Assembly: GCF_905147365.1 (NCBI RefSeq)
Contig: NC_056407.1
Span: 15,793,980-15,857,979, forward strand
Length of the DNA stretch: 64,000 bases
Source of the DNA: Aricia agestis
Lineage: Eukaryota > Arthropoda > Insecta > Lepidoptera > Lycaenidae
Direction: 5' to 3'
Shown here: positions 48,236 to 59,339 of the stretch, in pieces
Layout of the letters: each line of letters begins with the position of its first letter
Position numbering within the stretch: position 1 is the stretch's first letter
Program-made: the position numbers and the translations under genes
The notes under the pieces: generated by a model
Told to the model about the DNA's origin: nothing
The model's input: only the letters and a program-made list of their open reading frames with translations
The model's database searches: none

Positions 48236-48722
48236 TGTTACGCTCAAAGACCGAAATATTAACACGCGTACTACAAAATATTTTTTCTGTTACTAAATCA
48301 CTGCATAACGTGTTTTTCATTATTAATTGAAAATATCCATAGTTCCATAATATCCGTGCTAATATTATTACTGTCTGTCTGTCTGGCGCTGGTTATGGAT
48401 ATTTTATAAATAATAATGATAAACACGTTATGCAGTGATTTAGTAAAAGAAAAAATATTTTGTAGTACGCGTGGTAATTCAAATATAATTTTCCATACCT
48501 ATGGACGATTAATCAATCAAGAACAAATCAAGAAAAACGAATAGCATATCAGCCACGACACGAATTTCGCGTTATGGTCATTTTGTGATTGCCAGAACGC
48601 GTTGTGGCCGTTTTCATTAGAGCCACGACGCGAATTTCGCGTCATGGCTGTTTCACTGTGACCACAACGCGTTGTGAGCCATTTTTTCGCTCATTGAGCG
48701 ATTTCGGTCTTTGAGCGTAACA
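48236..48722. mobile_element. TA-flanked MITE inserted in gypsy integrase
   Basis: Outer ends TGTTACGCTCAAAGACCGAA / TTCGGTCTTTGAGCGTAACA are perfect inverses flanked by TA on both sides, as in Tc1/mariner-type insertions. Removing it rejoins the integrase Cys codons (NCIN-C-I) to FKNVHGKKPGQ. Inside lies another inverted-repeat unit (48263-48473) starting CACGCGTACTACAAAATA. Confidence 0.82.
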
Positions 48723-49642
48723 TATATATTTTAAAAATGTTCATGGCAAAAAACCGGGACAATTGTTTCCTATTCCTAAATATGCTAGACCATTCCACAC
48801 ACTACATATTGATCACTTGGGGCCATTTGTTCGGACGACAAAGAAAAACACACATTTGTTGGTGATCGTAGATTCTTTTACGAAATTTGTTTTCATAGCT
48901 GCAGTGCGAAATACAAAGAGTATAAATGTAATCAATGAACTAAATAAAATTTTTATTGTTTTTGGAAACCCTAAGAGATTAATATGTGATGCGGGAAGTG
49001 CTTTCACGTCGAAAACTTTTGTTAAATACTGTAGATAAGGGTATCCGGCAGCACGTGATTGCCACTGCCATGCCTCGCGCTAACGGCCAGGTGGAGCGAT
49101 ATAACCAGACCATTTTAGAGGCTCTACGCAGTATGGGTGCGGATATCGACTCAAATAAATGGGATTCGTGTATTGGTCAAATTCAGCATGGTATTAATTC
49201 TACTAAGTATAAACAAAACTACCTCAGCTGTTCCCAGCGAAGTGTTCTTTGGATATAGATTAAAGCTTGATTCGGACAAAATGTCTAGTGATATTCAGGA
49301 GTCTGTAATTGGCGTTACTAGTTTAAGAGAGTCGGTAGATAAAAATATTCAAAAATGCGCCGAAAAACAGAAGGAATCGTTCGACACCAAGAGGAAAAAT
49401 GCACCTGTGTACGGTGTAGGCGATCTCGTCGTTGTCAAGATTCCTAGCCAAAGTAATGAAGGGCAAAGCACCAAATTATTACCATTGTAAAAAGGACCTT
49501 TTCAAATTGCAGAAGTTCTAGGGCACGATCGTTATAAAGTAGTGGATATGAGGGGTGCTGAAAGGTCTTCCAGGCGATATGAAGGCATCGCCTGCGTTGA
49601 GAATATCAAGCCGTGGATAAAAATAATCGAACTTGAGCATTA
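48723..49642 (+). pseudogene. Gypsy integrase catalytic core and tail, frameshifted
   Basis: The first Asp is in LHIDHLGPF and the second in RLICDAGSAFTS. After a shift near 49035 comes MPRANGQVERYNQTILEAL, with Glu of the DDE triad. After another near 49225 comes EVFFGYRLKLDSDKM. A stop after KLLPL precedes KGPFQIAEVLGHDRYKVVD and the tail IKPWIKIIELEH. The three catalytic residues remain but the gene is broken. Confidence 0.82.
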
Positions 49643-50242
49643 GACATGGCTTTGGAGAAAGACCTGGATGTTGTCAGGTATGCATTTAATTGGAAATCAT
49701 AAAACAATATCTTGTAAATTTTTACATGAACAGTTAACTTGATTCCTAAGTCAAATCTTTATGTCAGTTTAATTTTTTTTTATTACTCGAAGTATTTTCT
49801 AAAGGTCTAGTGCATTTGCTACAAACTCGTTAATATCATTTCACATGTCCATGGATAAGGGGATGGATTAGGACTGGCCGAAGGCGGTGCCTAGAGAGCT
49901 GAGAAACTAGGACTGACCTAAAGCGGTGCCTAAAGAACCCAGCTGGCCGTCGATGGAACAGTAACTTGGTCATGTGAGGTGCGTGTGGTGTGATAAATAG
50001 TTTTATTTACATTTAAGCGAACTAGCTGCCGAGGGAATAGTGATCGTTTGAATGTAAACTGTGTACTAAAACTTAGGAATGCAAAGTTAGTTTGATTGGA
50101 AAAGCTTACGTTTGCATTCTAAGTACGATAATAATGAAATGTTATGTAGATTTCAGGCAACAACATTAATGTGAGCTCGTTTTTCGCAGATGCACCAGGC
50201 ACCAACGCAGTCGAGGACGAATGCGTATGCAGGAAGGCCGGA
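49643..50242 (+). other. Gypsy 3' untranslated segment
   Basis: AT-rich, with a duplicated GACTGGCC/GACTGACC...GCGGTGCCTA motif at 49870-49935 and AGGAAGGCCGGA as polypurine tract next to the LTR. Confidence 0.55.
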
Positions 50243-50547
50243 TGTTGTCGCTCGTTTTTTCAAGTTTAGATTTAGTCTATGGTTAAGTAATTTGAACCTT
50301 TTTTGTTGATTTATTCTTCTTCTAATTTTAAAAATCTGACATGTTCTTTGGAATTGATGTTTACAAGAGAAAAATTAGATTATTATAATTATTGCTGGCG
50401 GATTCTGGAAGAAAACAGCAACTCGTATGTAAATTAGTAAGTGGTAATTTGGCGAATGTAAGTACAAATTGGCTAACGTGTATTATTAACAAGACGGTTG
50501 GTAATAAAAGTGTATACAAATTATTAATGTATGTTTTTTTTTCTTAT
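50243..50547 (+). repeat. 3' LTR
   Basis: It starts TGTTGTCGCTCG. The right end is set by the AATTA target duplication, giving about 305 bp. It ends in TTAT rather than a canonical CA, so the right edge is less certain than the left. Confidence 0.7.
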
Positions 50548-50552
50548 AATTA

Positions 50553-51300
50553 AAGAGTGTATCTGCCTTACCAAGGCCGTCGATGTAGAAGAATATTATC
50601 ATAGAAAATTGTGAGAAACTACTGAAAGAACATTAATCAATAAGCTATAAAATTGTTCTGTACAAAAAAGCTTAATAGCCTTATTACATTTTAATTTCCT
50701 AAATATGTACAACTTTCTACTGGTAACAAGAAAATATTTGACACCGTCTTTTATTTACCATATTGTATCTAAAACATTTTTTTTAAATATTATTACTTAG
50801 TAGTAATTTTGTTAGCAAAATGATAGATTATATTTATCAACAGCTCACACAGAGCTGTGTGAGTTTATCTAACCCTAAGATCTTGGCAAGATGATGTTAT
50901 ATCTCTATGAAGTTATAACTACATATATCCGGCTCTGAAGTTTAATTGATCCATTTGTATCTTTCAGTAAGTTGAGTGAAATATTCTTTGGACCTTCTAC
51001 ATCCAACTTAACAATAATTGAAGTTTAAAGTTTACCTTTTTTCTTTACTTTAGAACTTGATAACACAGACACAGTATATACTTTAAATATTAAAAATTTC
51101 AATAACAATTTTCATTTTCTTTCAGAAGATACTTTAAATATTTTGTTTTGTTTCTGTGGCTGAGAGTTTATAATGTAAATGATGAAACATATTATGCTAA
51201 AAGTTAAAATAAAGATAATGATGAAGTAAAAGATTATTTTGTATTTTATAATCCCTACCTTATACTTAACCTGTGGTGTTTGAAAAGATTAAAGAACCTA
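50553..51300. other. AT-rich intergenic DNA
   Basis: Contains no gene or repeat boundary that I can see. Confidence 0.35.
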
Positions 51301-52848
51301 AACACACCGGCAAAATTAGAGGAACATAACAACATTTTAAATTTTTTTTAAATTGTTCACTGATTTTTATATATTTATTTATTTACTAATTGATTATAAA
51401 AAAATAAATTATAAATATATAAATTTAGGGCATAAAAACGTGAAAAATAGAAAAAAATCAGCAAAAATAAAAAAATTAAGAAAATCTTTGAAATTTTAGT
51501 AGTAAGTTTTTAAGATAAATTCTCCATTTTTATTAAAGAAATGCCATGTTAAAAGCGTGTAATGCCTTCTATAGATCTCAAGAGGGCCTGGATACGCCAT
51601 TCCATGCTTGCATTTTAATTGTCAATCATTTCCTGTGGGATATTCTCCTACTCCTCCAGTAGCGCCAACTCGAGCTCCTGGACACATTTTGGAGCTGGAG
51701 TTTTAACTCCTACTGTTCACCCATTGATGTGCCACACGTCTTCAATCGGATCCACATCTGTAGACCACGCTGGCCTCTCCACCTGGGCTGCGCCAGCATC
51801 GTTTAGGTAATAATGCCCAATTTTCTTACTCTATGGACGCACATAAAATTGAAATTACTACCTAAAATTGTGTAAAAGGAACACCATGCAGTTCCAGGAT
51901 TTCGGTGCTATAGCCCTGTACTGTCAAAGTACCATCATCTATAATCATCAGCTCCATGCGGGCTCCAAATCATATGCAACTCCAAACCATTACGAAGCCT
52001 GCATCATAGGCCACTGTTTCCGGTAAGTTTGATGGCCTGTAGCTTTCCTTATGATTTATCCACATTCTTTATCACCCGTCAATACAATGTACACAGAATT
52101 TGCTCCCATCACTGTACAGCACAAGATTTCACTCACTTGTCTAATTTTGATGTTCACGCGCAAATCTTAGCCTGGCTCTTCGGTGTCCTGTCTCAAGTTT
52201 TGGTGCCCTTGCTGGCACTTTTGAGTTTAATTTAACTTCTTTGAGTCTTCTTCTTACTGTACAATCACTTACACGTTCATCTTGGATCTGTTCCGACAGG
52301 TTTCGTGTCTACATAGCAGTTTAAGGTCGATTTCTTAAGTTTTGTTTCCTTAAAAATGGTCATCCTGAACCATTGTCACCCGATATCTGCCTTGTTCTCG
52401 TCTCCGAACGTAAGATCCAGTCTCTCTGAAGCGTTGAAAGTTACGATGAACCACGGAAGCCGACACACCTAAGGCCTGACTGACCGGACGGTAGGTGTGA
52501 CCTTTCTCTATCGTGGTTACAGCTCTAGGTGTCGCAGATGCTGGGAAATCACTAATTTTGTATCTAAGCAATGTGGTCTTCCAAAAACCAAACAATCAAA
52601 TGAGCTGAGCATACCTTGCACCCCGCTAAAACGCCATTCTTATCAGGAACACTTACAACGTCAATAATCGAAAAACACTTATTAGGGCATAATTGCTATA
52701 AAAACCCTGTCAACTTGCCAGTTTTGTTCAATATTTTATTTCTTGAATGAGCTTAGAAGCTATAAAAAAGGCTTTCAGACAGCCCGACCCACTTCAGTTC
52801 AAGTTTTGGCCCTTTTCACCTATGTTCCGCTAATTTTGCCAGTGTGTG
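51301..52848 (-). mobile_element. Tc1-like DNA transposon, inactive
   Basis: Terminal repeats AACACACCGGCAAAATTAG (left) and, inverted, CACACACTGGCAAAATTAG (right) are followed inward by (A/C)GGAACATA. Both sides have TA. 1548 bp is the usual Tc1 length. The transposase reads on the minus strand and is broken by many stops. Confidence 0.85.
51560..52595 (-). pseudogene. Tc1 transposase remnant
   Basis: The 5' part encodes HTYRPVSQALGVSASVVHRN, FQRFRETGSYVRR and QGRYRVTMVQDDHF, the helix-turn-helix region of Tc1 transposases. Further 3', fragments such as PGTAWCSFYTILG appear amid stops and shifts, so it cannot be active. Confidence 0.75.
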
Positions 52849-52946
52849 TATTTTACCAAATAAAATCCATCCCAATTGTGTCATTTGGACTATAATAGTT
52901 AGAAAGGGACTTTTAATTAAACCTCCTAGCATTATTCTGTTACTTT

Positions 52947-53231
52947 AGCACAGTCCACAGAGCAAGTCACCTTGATGAGTGGCAGTCTTCCACAGTGCGT
53001 TTTTCGCGTAACTTTCTGCCGCGCACTGTAAAACTCTGGAATGAACTGTCACCAGCAGTATTTCCGGACCGATACGACCTGCAAACCTTCAAGAAAAGAG
53101 CGTATACACTCTTAAAAGGCCGGCAACGCACCTGCAGCTCTTCTGATGTTGCGAGTGTCCATGGGCGACGGTTGTTGCTTACCATCAGGTGACCCGTTTG
53201 CTCGTTTGCCCCCTTATTTAATAAAAAAAAA
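52947..53231 (+). pseudogene. LINE 3' end (CR1/Jockey-like): RT C-terminus, short UTR, poly(A)
   Basis: It encodes RNFLPRTVKLWNELSPAVFP, then YDLQTFKKRAYTLLKGRQRT and VHGRRLLLTIR-stop, the C-terminal tail seen after insect LINE reverse transcriptases. GCTCGTTTGCCCCCTTATTT and an A run follow. The last 130 bp are shared with two SINEs in the window. Confidence 0.75.
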
Positions 53232-53439
53232 AGTCTATCTTACTAATTCATTTAGGTACTGATGACGAAGGCATTAGGCAATATAATATAACGTTACTAG
53301 TTGGCATTAAACCTGTAATTTCCTAACTTAAATATTTATTGTATGTAGGTATTGTATTTATTAGTATATTATTTACTTATTTATATTGTATAATTTTATT
53401 ATAATTTTTTTCTGCACTGAGGTTTTAGGTGAGCCTGAC

Positions 53440-54830
53440 TCCTCCCTTATTCTTCCAAGGTGTTCAACGAGATACTGTTTACTGGGAACATCCCTAACCA
53501 ATGGACAGAATCACATATTATACTCCTCTACAAAAAAGGTCCAAAGGATGATATTGGAAATTACAGACCCATATCGAATATTCTCGACGAAAACCAACCC
53601 GTGGAGCAGGCAGGGTTCAGAAAAAACTTCAGTACAATCGATCACATACACACCATTAAACAGCTGATACAAAAATACAACGAGTATAACAAGCCTATCT
53701 ATCTAGCCTTCATAGATTATTCGAAAGCTTTCGACAGCCTCAAACATAGTTATGTATGGAAAAGTCTCATGGAGCAAGGAGTACAATACACTTACGTATA
53801 CATCATCAAAAAGATCAATAGTGAAAGTAAAGCTAGTATCAAGCGAGAATCTCTAGGGGATACCTTTCCAATTGACAGGGGAGTCAGGCAAGGGGACCCC
53901 CTCTCACCAAAGCTATTTTCAGCAGTGCTTGAACAAATGTTTAGGAAACTGGATTGGGACCAGCTAGGGCTAAACATAAATGGATCGCGACTAAACCACC
54001 TAAGATTCGCTGACGACCTGGTCAAATTGGAGGAAAACCCAAGACTATTGGAATCCATGATACAAACCTTAGCAGAAAGAAGCTTAGATGTGGGTTTGGA
54101 AATGAACTCGAGCAAAACAAAACTGATGACAAATGCAACAGCTGAAGACATAACTGTCAATGGACAAAAACTCGAATATGTTGAGGAGTATGTCTAGGGC
54201 AGATCATATCTCCAAGCGACCAAATGTCTAAAGAAATAGACAAAAGAATCGCAACTGGGTGGAAAAAATACTGGGCCTTGAAGGAAATAATGAAAAGTAA
54301 GGAACTCAGTATTAGAACCAAGTAGAAGATTTTTGATACGTGCATTCTTCCCTGTATCACCTATGGCTGCGAAACCTAGGCTTTGACAAGAAACCAAAGA
54401 GAAAAACTTGCAAAATGTCAACGAGCCATGGAAAGGAGCATGCTCAGATTAAAATTAAAAGATAAAGTCAGGAATGCGGATATCAGGCAGAAAACTAAAC
54501 TAACTGACATACTTGCACATATAGACAGACTAAAATGGAGATGGACAGGGCATATGCTCCGTTGCAAACTTGATAAATGGAGCAAGCAAGTAACAGTCTG
54601 GTATCCAAGAGATGGTTCAAGGAGCCGTGGTCGCAAAGTGAGAAGATGGGAGGACGAATTGAAATGGACTTTGGGCCCCTGTGGCCAAGAATTGCAACTG
54701 ATAGAAAACAGTGGTAAGTGTTGGAGGAGGCCTATGCCATAAGGCACACCGAACGTAGAGACATTTTATAATCAGTGTTTAAACTAATGTGTAACCAGTT
54801 AGAAAAACTTTGAAGTTCGGAATAAAAGGC
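53440..54830 (+). pseudogene. RTE-type LINE, 5'-truncated
   Basis: Reverse-transcriptase motifs are in order: GNIPNQWTESHIILLYKKGP, IYLAFIDYSKAFDSLKH, GVRQGDPLSPKLFSAVLEQM, LRFADDLVKL and LDVGLEMNSSKTKLM. After a TAG at about 54195 the remainder continues, GWKKYWALKEIMKSKELSI and ITYGCET-stop-ALTRNQREKL, to KWRWTGHMLRC and the end. A segment between NYRPIS and ILDENQPVEQAGFRKNF is deleted. Endonuclease is absent. RTE clade is judged from RWTGH and the overall style. Confidence 0.82.
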
Positions 54831-55154
54831 TTTATTATATAATTTTATTAATGTATTTTAAGGCGTTTAATTTTGTGCTTTTGATAGTTTTTAAACTATA
54901 CTTTTGCACATCACCGTTTTCCTGGATTTATCACTGAATGTTAAAAGGTTGCCTGGAAGAAATTGCTTCTACTATTACACATTGTGTACTATATGTAGTT
55001 TTATTGTATTTTTTTTTGCGCAATAAAGTACTTATATTTGTTTATTAATTAATTACAGTAGACTACATAAGCCTTTATTAGTACTTATGGCAAAATTAGA
55101 TCTGCAGAGTACGGTTTATTTAAGATACATTATTAAGTATTTACAACCTACTCA

Positions 55155-56094
55155 AAACCATTTAGCTTTGGAAAAGGCGTCAGGCAAGGCTGCATTCTGT
55201 CACCAATAATCTTTAACGCCTACGGAGAGTATATAATAAGAAAAGTCTGCGAAGGTTGGAAAGGTGGAGTCTCAATAGGTGGCACCAAAATATCCAATCT
55301 TCGCTATGCAGATGACACCACGCTACTGGCCGCAAGTGCACAAGAAATGGCAGAGCTTCTTGACAGAATGAGAAAGATAAGCTTAAAATTATGCCTCAAG
55401 ATTAACAATGCAAAAACTAAGCTAATGGTGGTTGATCGCACTGGAACATTAGATCTTGCAGGCCTGCTCGATTTTGAAATAGTCTCCGACTTTGTGTATC
55501 TGGGATCCAACATCAACAACACAGGATCATGCGAAAAGGAGATCAGAAGACGTATAGGTATGGCCAAAAATGCATTGTCACAGCTCCAAAAAATATGGAA
55601 AGATCGTAACATCTCCCGGAAGACAAAAATCAAACTTGTCCAGTCTTTAGTATTTTCCATATTTACCTACGGAGCGGAGACGTGGACTCTAAAGAAAGCG
55701 GATCGCGAACGAATTGACGCCTTCGAGATGTGGTGTTGGCGAAAAATGCTCCAAATACCATGGACCGCCTTTCGTACCAACGTCTCCATCCTTAGTGACT
55801 TAAAGATAAAAACAAGACTGTCGTCAATCTGCCTACGTAGAGTTTTGGATTTCTTTGGTCACATCGCAAGAAAGGATGGCCATAACCTCGAACAGCTTGT
55901 GGTTACAGGCAAAGTTGACGGTCGCCGCCCAAGAGGCCGAAGCCCTAGAGTTGTGCGCACTTGATGGTCTGATAAAGTGCGCACAACTCTAGACACTGAC
56001 CTCCATGATGCTCTCCATTCTGCCAAGGATCGCCACAGATGGCGTAATGTGGTCGTCACTAAACTCCAAAAGGGGAATCACGACCCTCAGCAAT
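55155..56094 (+). pseudogene. Second RTE-type LINE fragment
   Basis: It starts inside the RT at FSFGKGVRQGCILSPIIFNA, then NLRYADDTTLLAAS, FVYLGSNINNTGSCEKEIRR, FSIFTYGAETWTLKKADRER and RRVLDFFGHIARKD. An in-frame TGA at about 55962 precedes WSDKVRTTLDTDLHDALH and RHRWRNVVV, so one nonsense codon removes the normal tail. It is distinct from the LINE at 53440, a different RTE lineage. All earlier domains are missing. Confidence 0.82.
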
Positions 56095-56767
56095 GAGGAA
56101 CACGACGCGAGGAGAAGGAGGATTAAGTATTTATATTAGCTTGATAAGGCGGTTTATATACTTACTTTAAATAGATTAATTAATAGAATCATGTAATGTG
56201 ATGACTACCCTTGCCCCGATTTAAGGTCAAAATGTATTAAACACTGTAAATTCGTTTTAAGTAAATATATATTACGCACTTAACACTTATATTAATTTTG
56301 TGTTTAAAAATAAGCATTCCATATCCCAGAAAATACTCTTGAAATTATTATTTTTTTCTCCTAATTGTGGGAAAATCCCTAAATTGGTATCCCTGAGCGC
56401 GCTTAAGTCAAGGTCTGCCCACACTCAAGAATTAGCCTCTCAAGCAACAGTTTAATAGCACATTTGAGTGCAAGATTTCGTTTATTAATACGTTGCGCGC
56501 TCAAGCGTCAGTTTGACAGTACAGTTTATTGCAAGATTTGGTTTATTAATACGTTGCCCAATCACTTGATCAAAGGCATTTAAAAGCTGTACTCAAGTGA
56601 GGTTTATTAATAAGGATAGCAGCTTGAAACACGTTTTAAGCGAGCTCTTAGTGGTAAGAGCCAACTATATATACGGGCCTTAGTTTTTAAGTATATATAT
56701 AAAATATGTATGTTAGATTTAAGGTATTTGTTATATGGGCCTCTCATGCCCCAATTAAATGATTTGA
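56095..56767. other. AT-rich DNA with a duplicated motif
   Basis: TTTATTAATACGTTGC recurs at about 56489 and 56549, and GTTTATTAATAAGG at about 56602. Otherwise no feature. Confidence 0.35.
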
Positions 56768-57848
56768 ATTATATATATGCGAAAGTTTGTTTGGATGTAT
56801 GGATGTAGGTATAGATGTATGAATGTATAGATGTATGGATGTTTGTTACTCTTTCACGCAAAAACTACTGAACGGATTTTAATGAAACTTTACAATAACA
56901 TAGCTTATACATCAGAATAACACATATTATGCTACAATTTTAACCGACTTTCAAAATGGGGGAGGTGTTATGTTCGTTTTCTTATGTTCAACGATTACTC
57001 CGCCGTTTGTTAACCGATTTTCAAAATTTTTCTTTTGGTATATAGAGTATCATCCCAATTTGGTATTATATTCACAAAAGTGGTGATCTGATGAAGGATC
57101 CATAAGTAATCGAGGGAACTCCTCAAAATTTATAGGGAAACATGTGGTGACTTCCGTTTCGTGAGAATATTCTAAGCATATTATGCTACCAATAAGTAAG
57201 ATTTTGCACCGAGGTATACCTGGTATACCGTGGTTCGGAAGGTGCTGAGAGAACTTCTGATTCTTTATAGATACAAGTTTAGGAGTTTCGGCGTTGTTTT
57301 AAGAACGGAAAGCGTATGCTACTATGCAAATTACATTCATCATCATCATCATCATCATCATCACTACCATAATATTATACCATGCATCGTCCCATGATTA
57401 TGACTTATGGCCTATAATGACCCTGTTATTGGTACTTTTCATAGTCTTTTAGATCTAGACTCGAGTTTGTCAAGCAATAATTAAAAAAAATCTATACCTG
57501 TACATAATATTATAAACCTGAAGAGTATGTTTGCTTTAACGCGTTAATCTCAGGAACTGTAGGTCCGATTTAAAAACTTATTTCAGTGTTAGATAGCTCA
57601 TTTATCGAGTAAGACTATAGGCTATAATATAACATTAACATGCTAAGACTAATACGAACGAAGAAACTCAGGAAAATGTGGGAAAGACGGGGGAAATATT
57701 AGAAATTACGAACTACTGGAGCAATTTTTATGGCAATATTTGGCACAGATATAGAGTAGACCAAGTGACATAAGCTATTTTTATGGGAAAATGTACGGTT
57801 TCCGTAAAATTCCTAATTCGCACGGGCGAAGCCGCGCGGGACATCTAG
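56768..57848 (+). mobile_element. Non-autonomous Helitron (family 3)
   Basis: Related over its length, in opposite orientation, to 20252-21184. It has TATGCGAAAGTTTG near the start, (GGATGTAT)n-like repeats, ACTCTTTCACGCAAAAACTA, (ATC)n, and the end CGGGCGAAGCCGCGCGGGACATCTAG followed by T. The 5' TC end is degraded. Confidence 0.68.
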
Positions 57849-57926
57849 TGATCATAATATTTCCGGAGACCAAATATAAAGCGGATGCATAGGTTTTGTA
57901 GGCGTTTGATATAGGATAGAAGTTAT

Positions 57927-58620
57927 TCACTGAGGAGTGAGGTCGCAATAGCAAGCGTCAGCGTAATCCAGGATTGGAAATAGTAAGGTTTGTGCTAGAG
58001 CAATTTTAGTTGGGAGGGGAAGGAAATACTCAGACGCCTGTGACTTGAGAGAGGCGGTGGCGGCAGAAACTTTTTTGTGAAGCGCTTGGACTTGTATGTT
58101 CCACGATAGAGTTTGATCCATAAAAACCCCTAAATTTTTTAACGATGACCTAAAAGGAACTATTGATCCGTCAATGTTTATGCTCGGCAACCGAGCGAGG
58201 TCCACTTTGCTTATCAATTGCCTGCTTCCAATGATAATACTTTGTGTTTTCGAAGTATTTAAGTTGAGGCCATAATCTTTACACCATTGGTGTATTTTCT
58301 CCAAATCGATGATAGTTTGAGCTATATCGTGACTCGTGAGGTAATGAGGTAAGTGAAGTATGTCTGTAAATATGTAAATAGTCTGCGAATGTGTGGTAAA
58401 AGGAACAAATTATTAGGAGAATAGGAGCTATGAAAATTGAAAAAAGGAGTGGCGAGAGTACACTGCCCTGTGGAACACCGGCGAGTATATCACACCAAGA
58501 TGTTGTGGTATTATCGATTTTTATACATTGACGACGTCCAGGAAGGAAACTTTTAAACCACTCTAGTGACGCTGCTGATAGATTTAAAGAACTGAGTAAT
58601 AGAAAAGTTTAAGGAAATAA
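57927..58620 (-). pseudogene. CR1/Jockey-type LINE reverse transcriptase fragment
   Basis: Minus strand: EWFKSFLPGRRQCIKIDN, then ILAGVPQGSVLSPLLFSIFI (RT motif 4 region). After frameshifts follow IHQWCKDYGLNLNTSKTQSI and LKNLGVFMDQTLSWNIQVQA, then PILDYADACYCDLTPQ-stop. The YADD catalytic box is damaged in the frameshifted part. Both ends are truncated. Confidence 0.8.
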
Positions 58621-59060
58621 ATATTCTGACCGTCGCATCTCAATACGTCTTGGATAATGTACTGTATGTAAGAAAGAACTTAAATAATTTCAAAGAGAAT
58701 AGCGACAAGCATTGATTTAACACTAGGAATAAAAACAAATTAGAAAAGACTTAGCAAAGTCAGCAAATCTTTTAAAGGCTAGTGTATACGCCTGTACAAT
58801 AGAATCCCAGTAAACGTTCAAAATCTCTCTATCAATAAATTTTAAAAAGTGGTAAAAGAACGTCTGTGTACTAAAAATCAATGATTTCATCGACGACAAC
58901 ACACCTTGGGAATAGGGTGGTTCTTACAGGCTACTAGAATATTTTTTATAATTCTTGTTGTAAATAGCTCTACCTTAGTCATAATATTGTGACAGTTCTA
59001 CAAGGCTTTAAATGAACGTGGCGAGAGGGGGAACTAGCACTGTTTTCATACAAAAACGTC
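58621..59060. other. Unassigned AT-rich DNA
   Basis: Includes a MITE-type end CTACAAGGCTTTAAATGAACG at about 58997. No gene. Confidence 0.35.
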
Positions 59061-59132
59061 AAATCGTTGGAGCCGATTCCGAGATTCCGATTATATATGT
59101 AATCGGAATCTCGGAATCGGCTCCAACGATTT
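59061..59132. ncRNA. Perfect 33-bp hairpin
   Basis: Arms 59061-59093 and 59100-59132 are exact reverse complements (ATCGTTGGAGCCGATTCCGA and on) with loop TATATG. The size is in the range of a short hairpin RNA, but it may equally be the core of a MITE. Transcription is not shown. Confidence 0.5.
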
Positions 59133-59339
59133 TCATGAAATTTAGTACCTATATAGGGGGTTTCGGGGGCGATAAATCGATCTCTCTCTCCCTGACATCT
59201 ATTGGCGAATTTGTGAGCAACTAATTGCTTTAACGACACAACAACAGCTGAAGCTATTCCAGCAGGTGGCGTTGTTAAGTAACACGAAGTCAATGAGTGT
59301 TTGCTATACCGAGCAAAGCTCGGTCATCCAGGTAGGTAC

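Larger units (their letters stand above)
45788..50547 (+). mobile_element. Ty3/gypsy LTR retrotransposon, decayed
   Basis: It is bounded by AATTA at 45783-45787 and 50548-50552, a candidate 5-bp target duplication. The order is partial 5' LTR, zinc knuckle, protease, reverse transcriptase, RNase H, integrase, 3' LTR, which is the Ty3/gypsy order. Most of gag and the end of the 5' LTR are deleted. The coding region has at least two stops and three frameshifts, and a MITE splits integrase. Confidence 0.85.
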
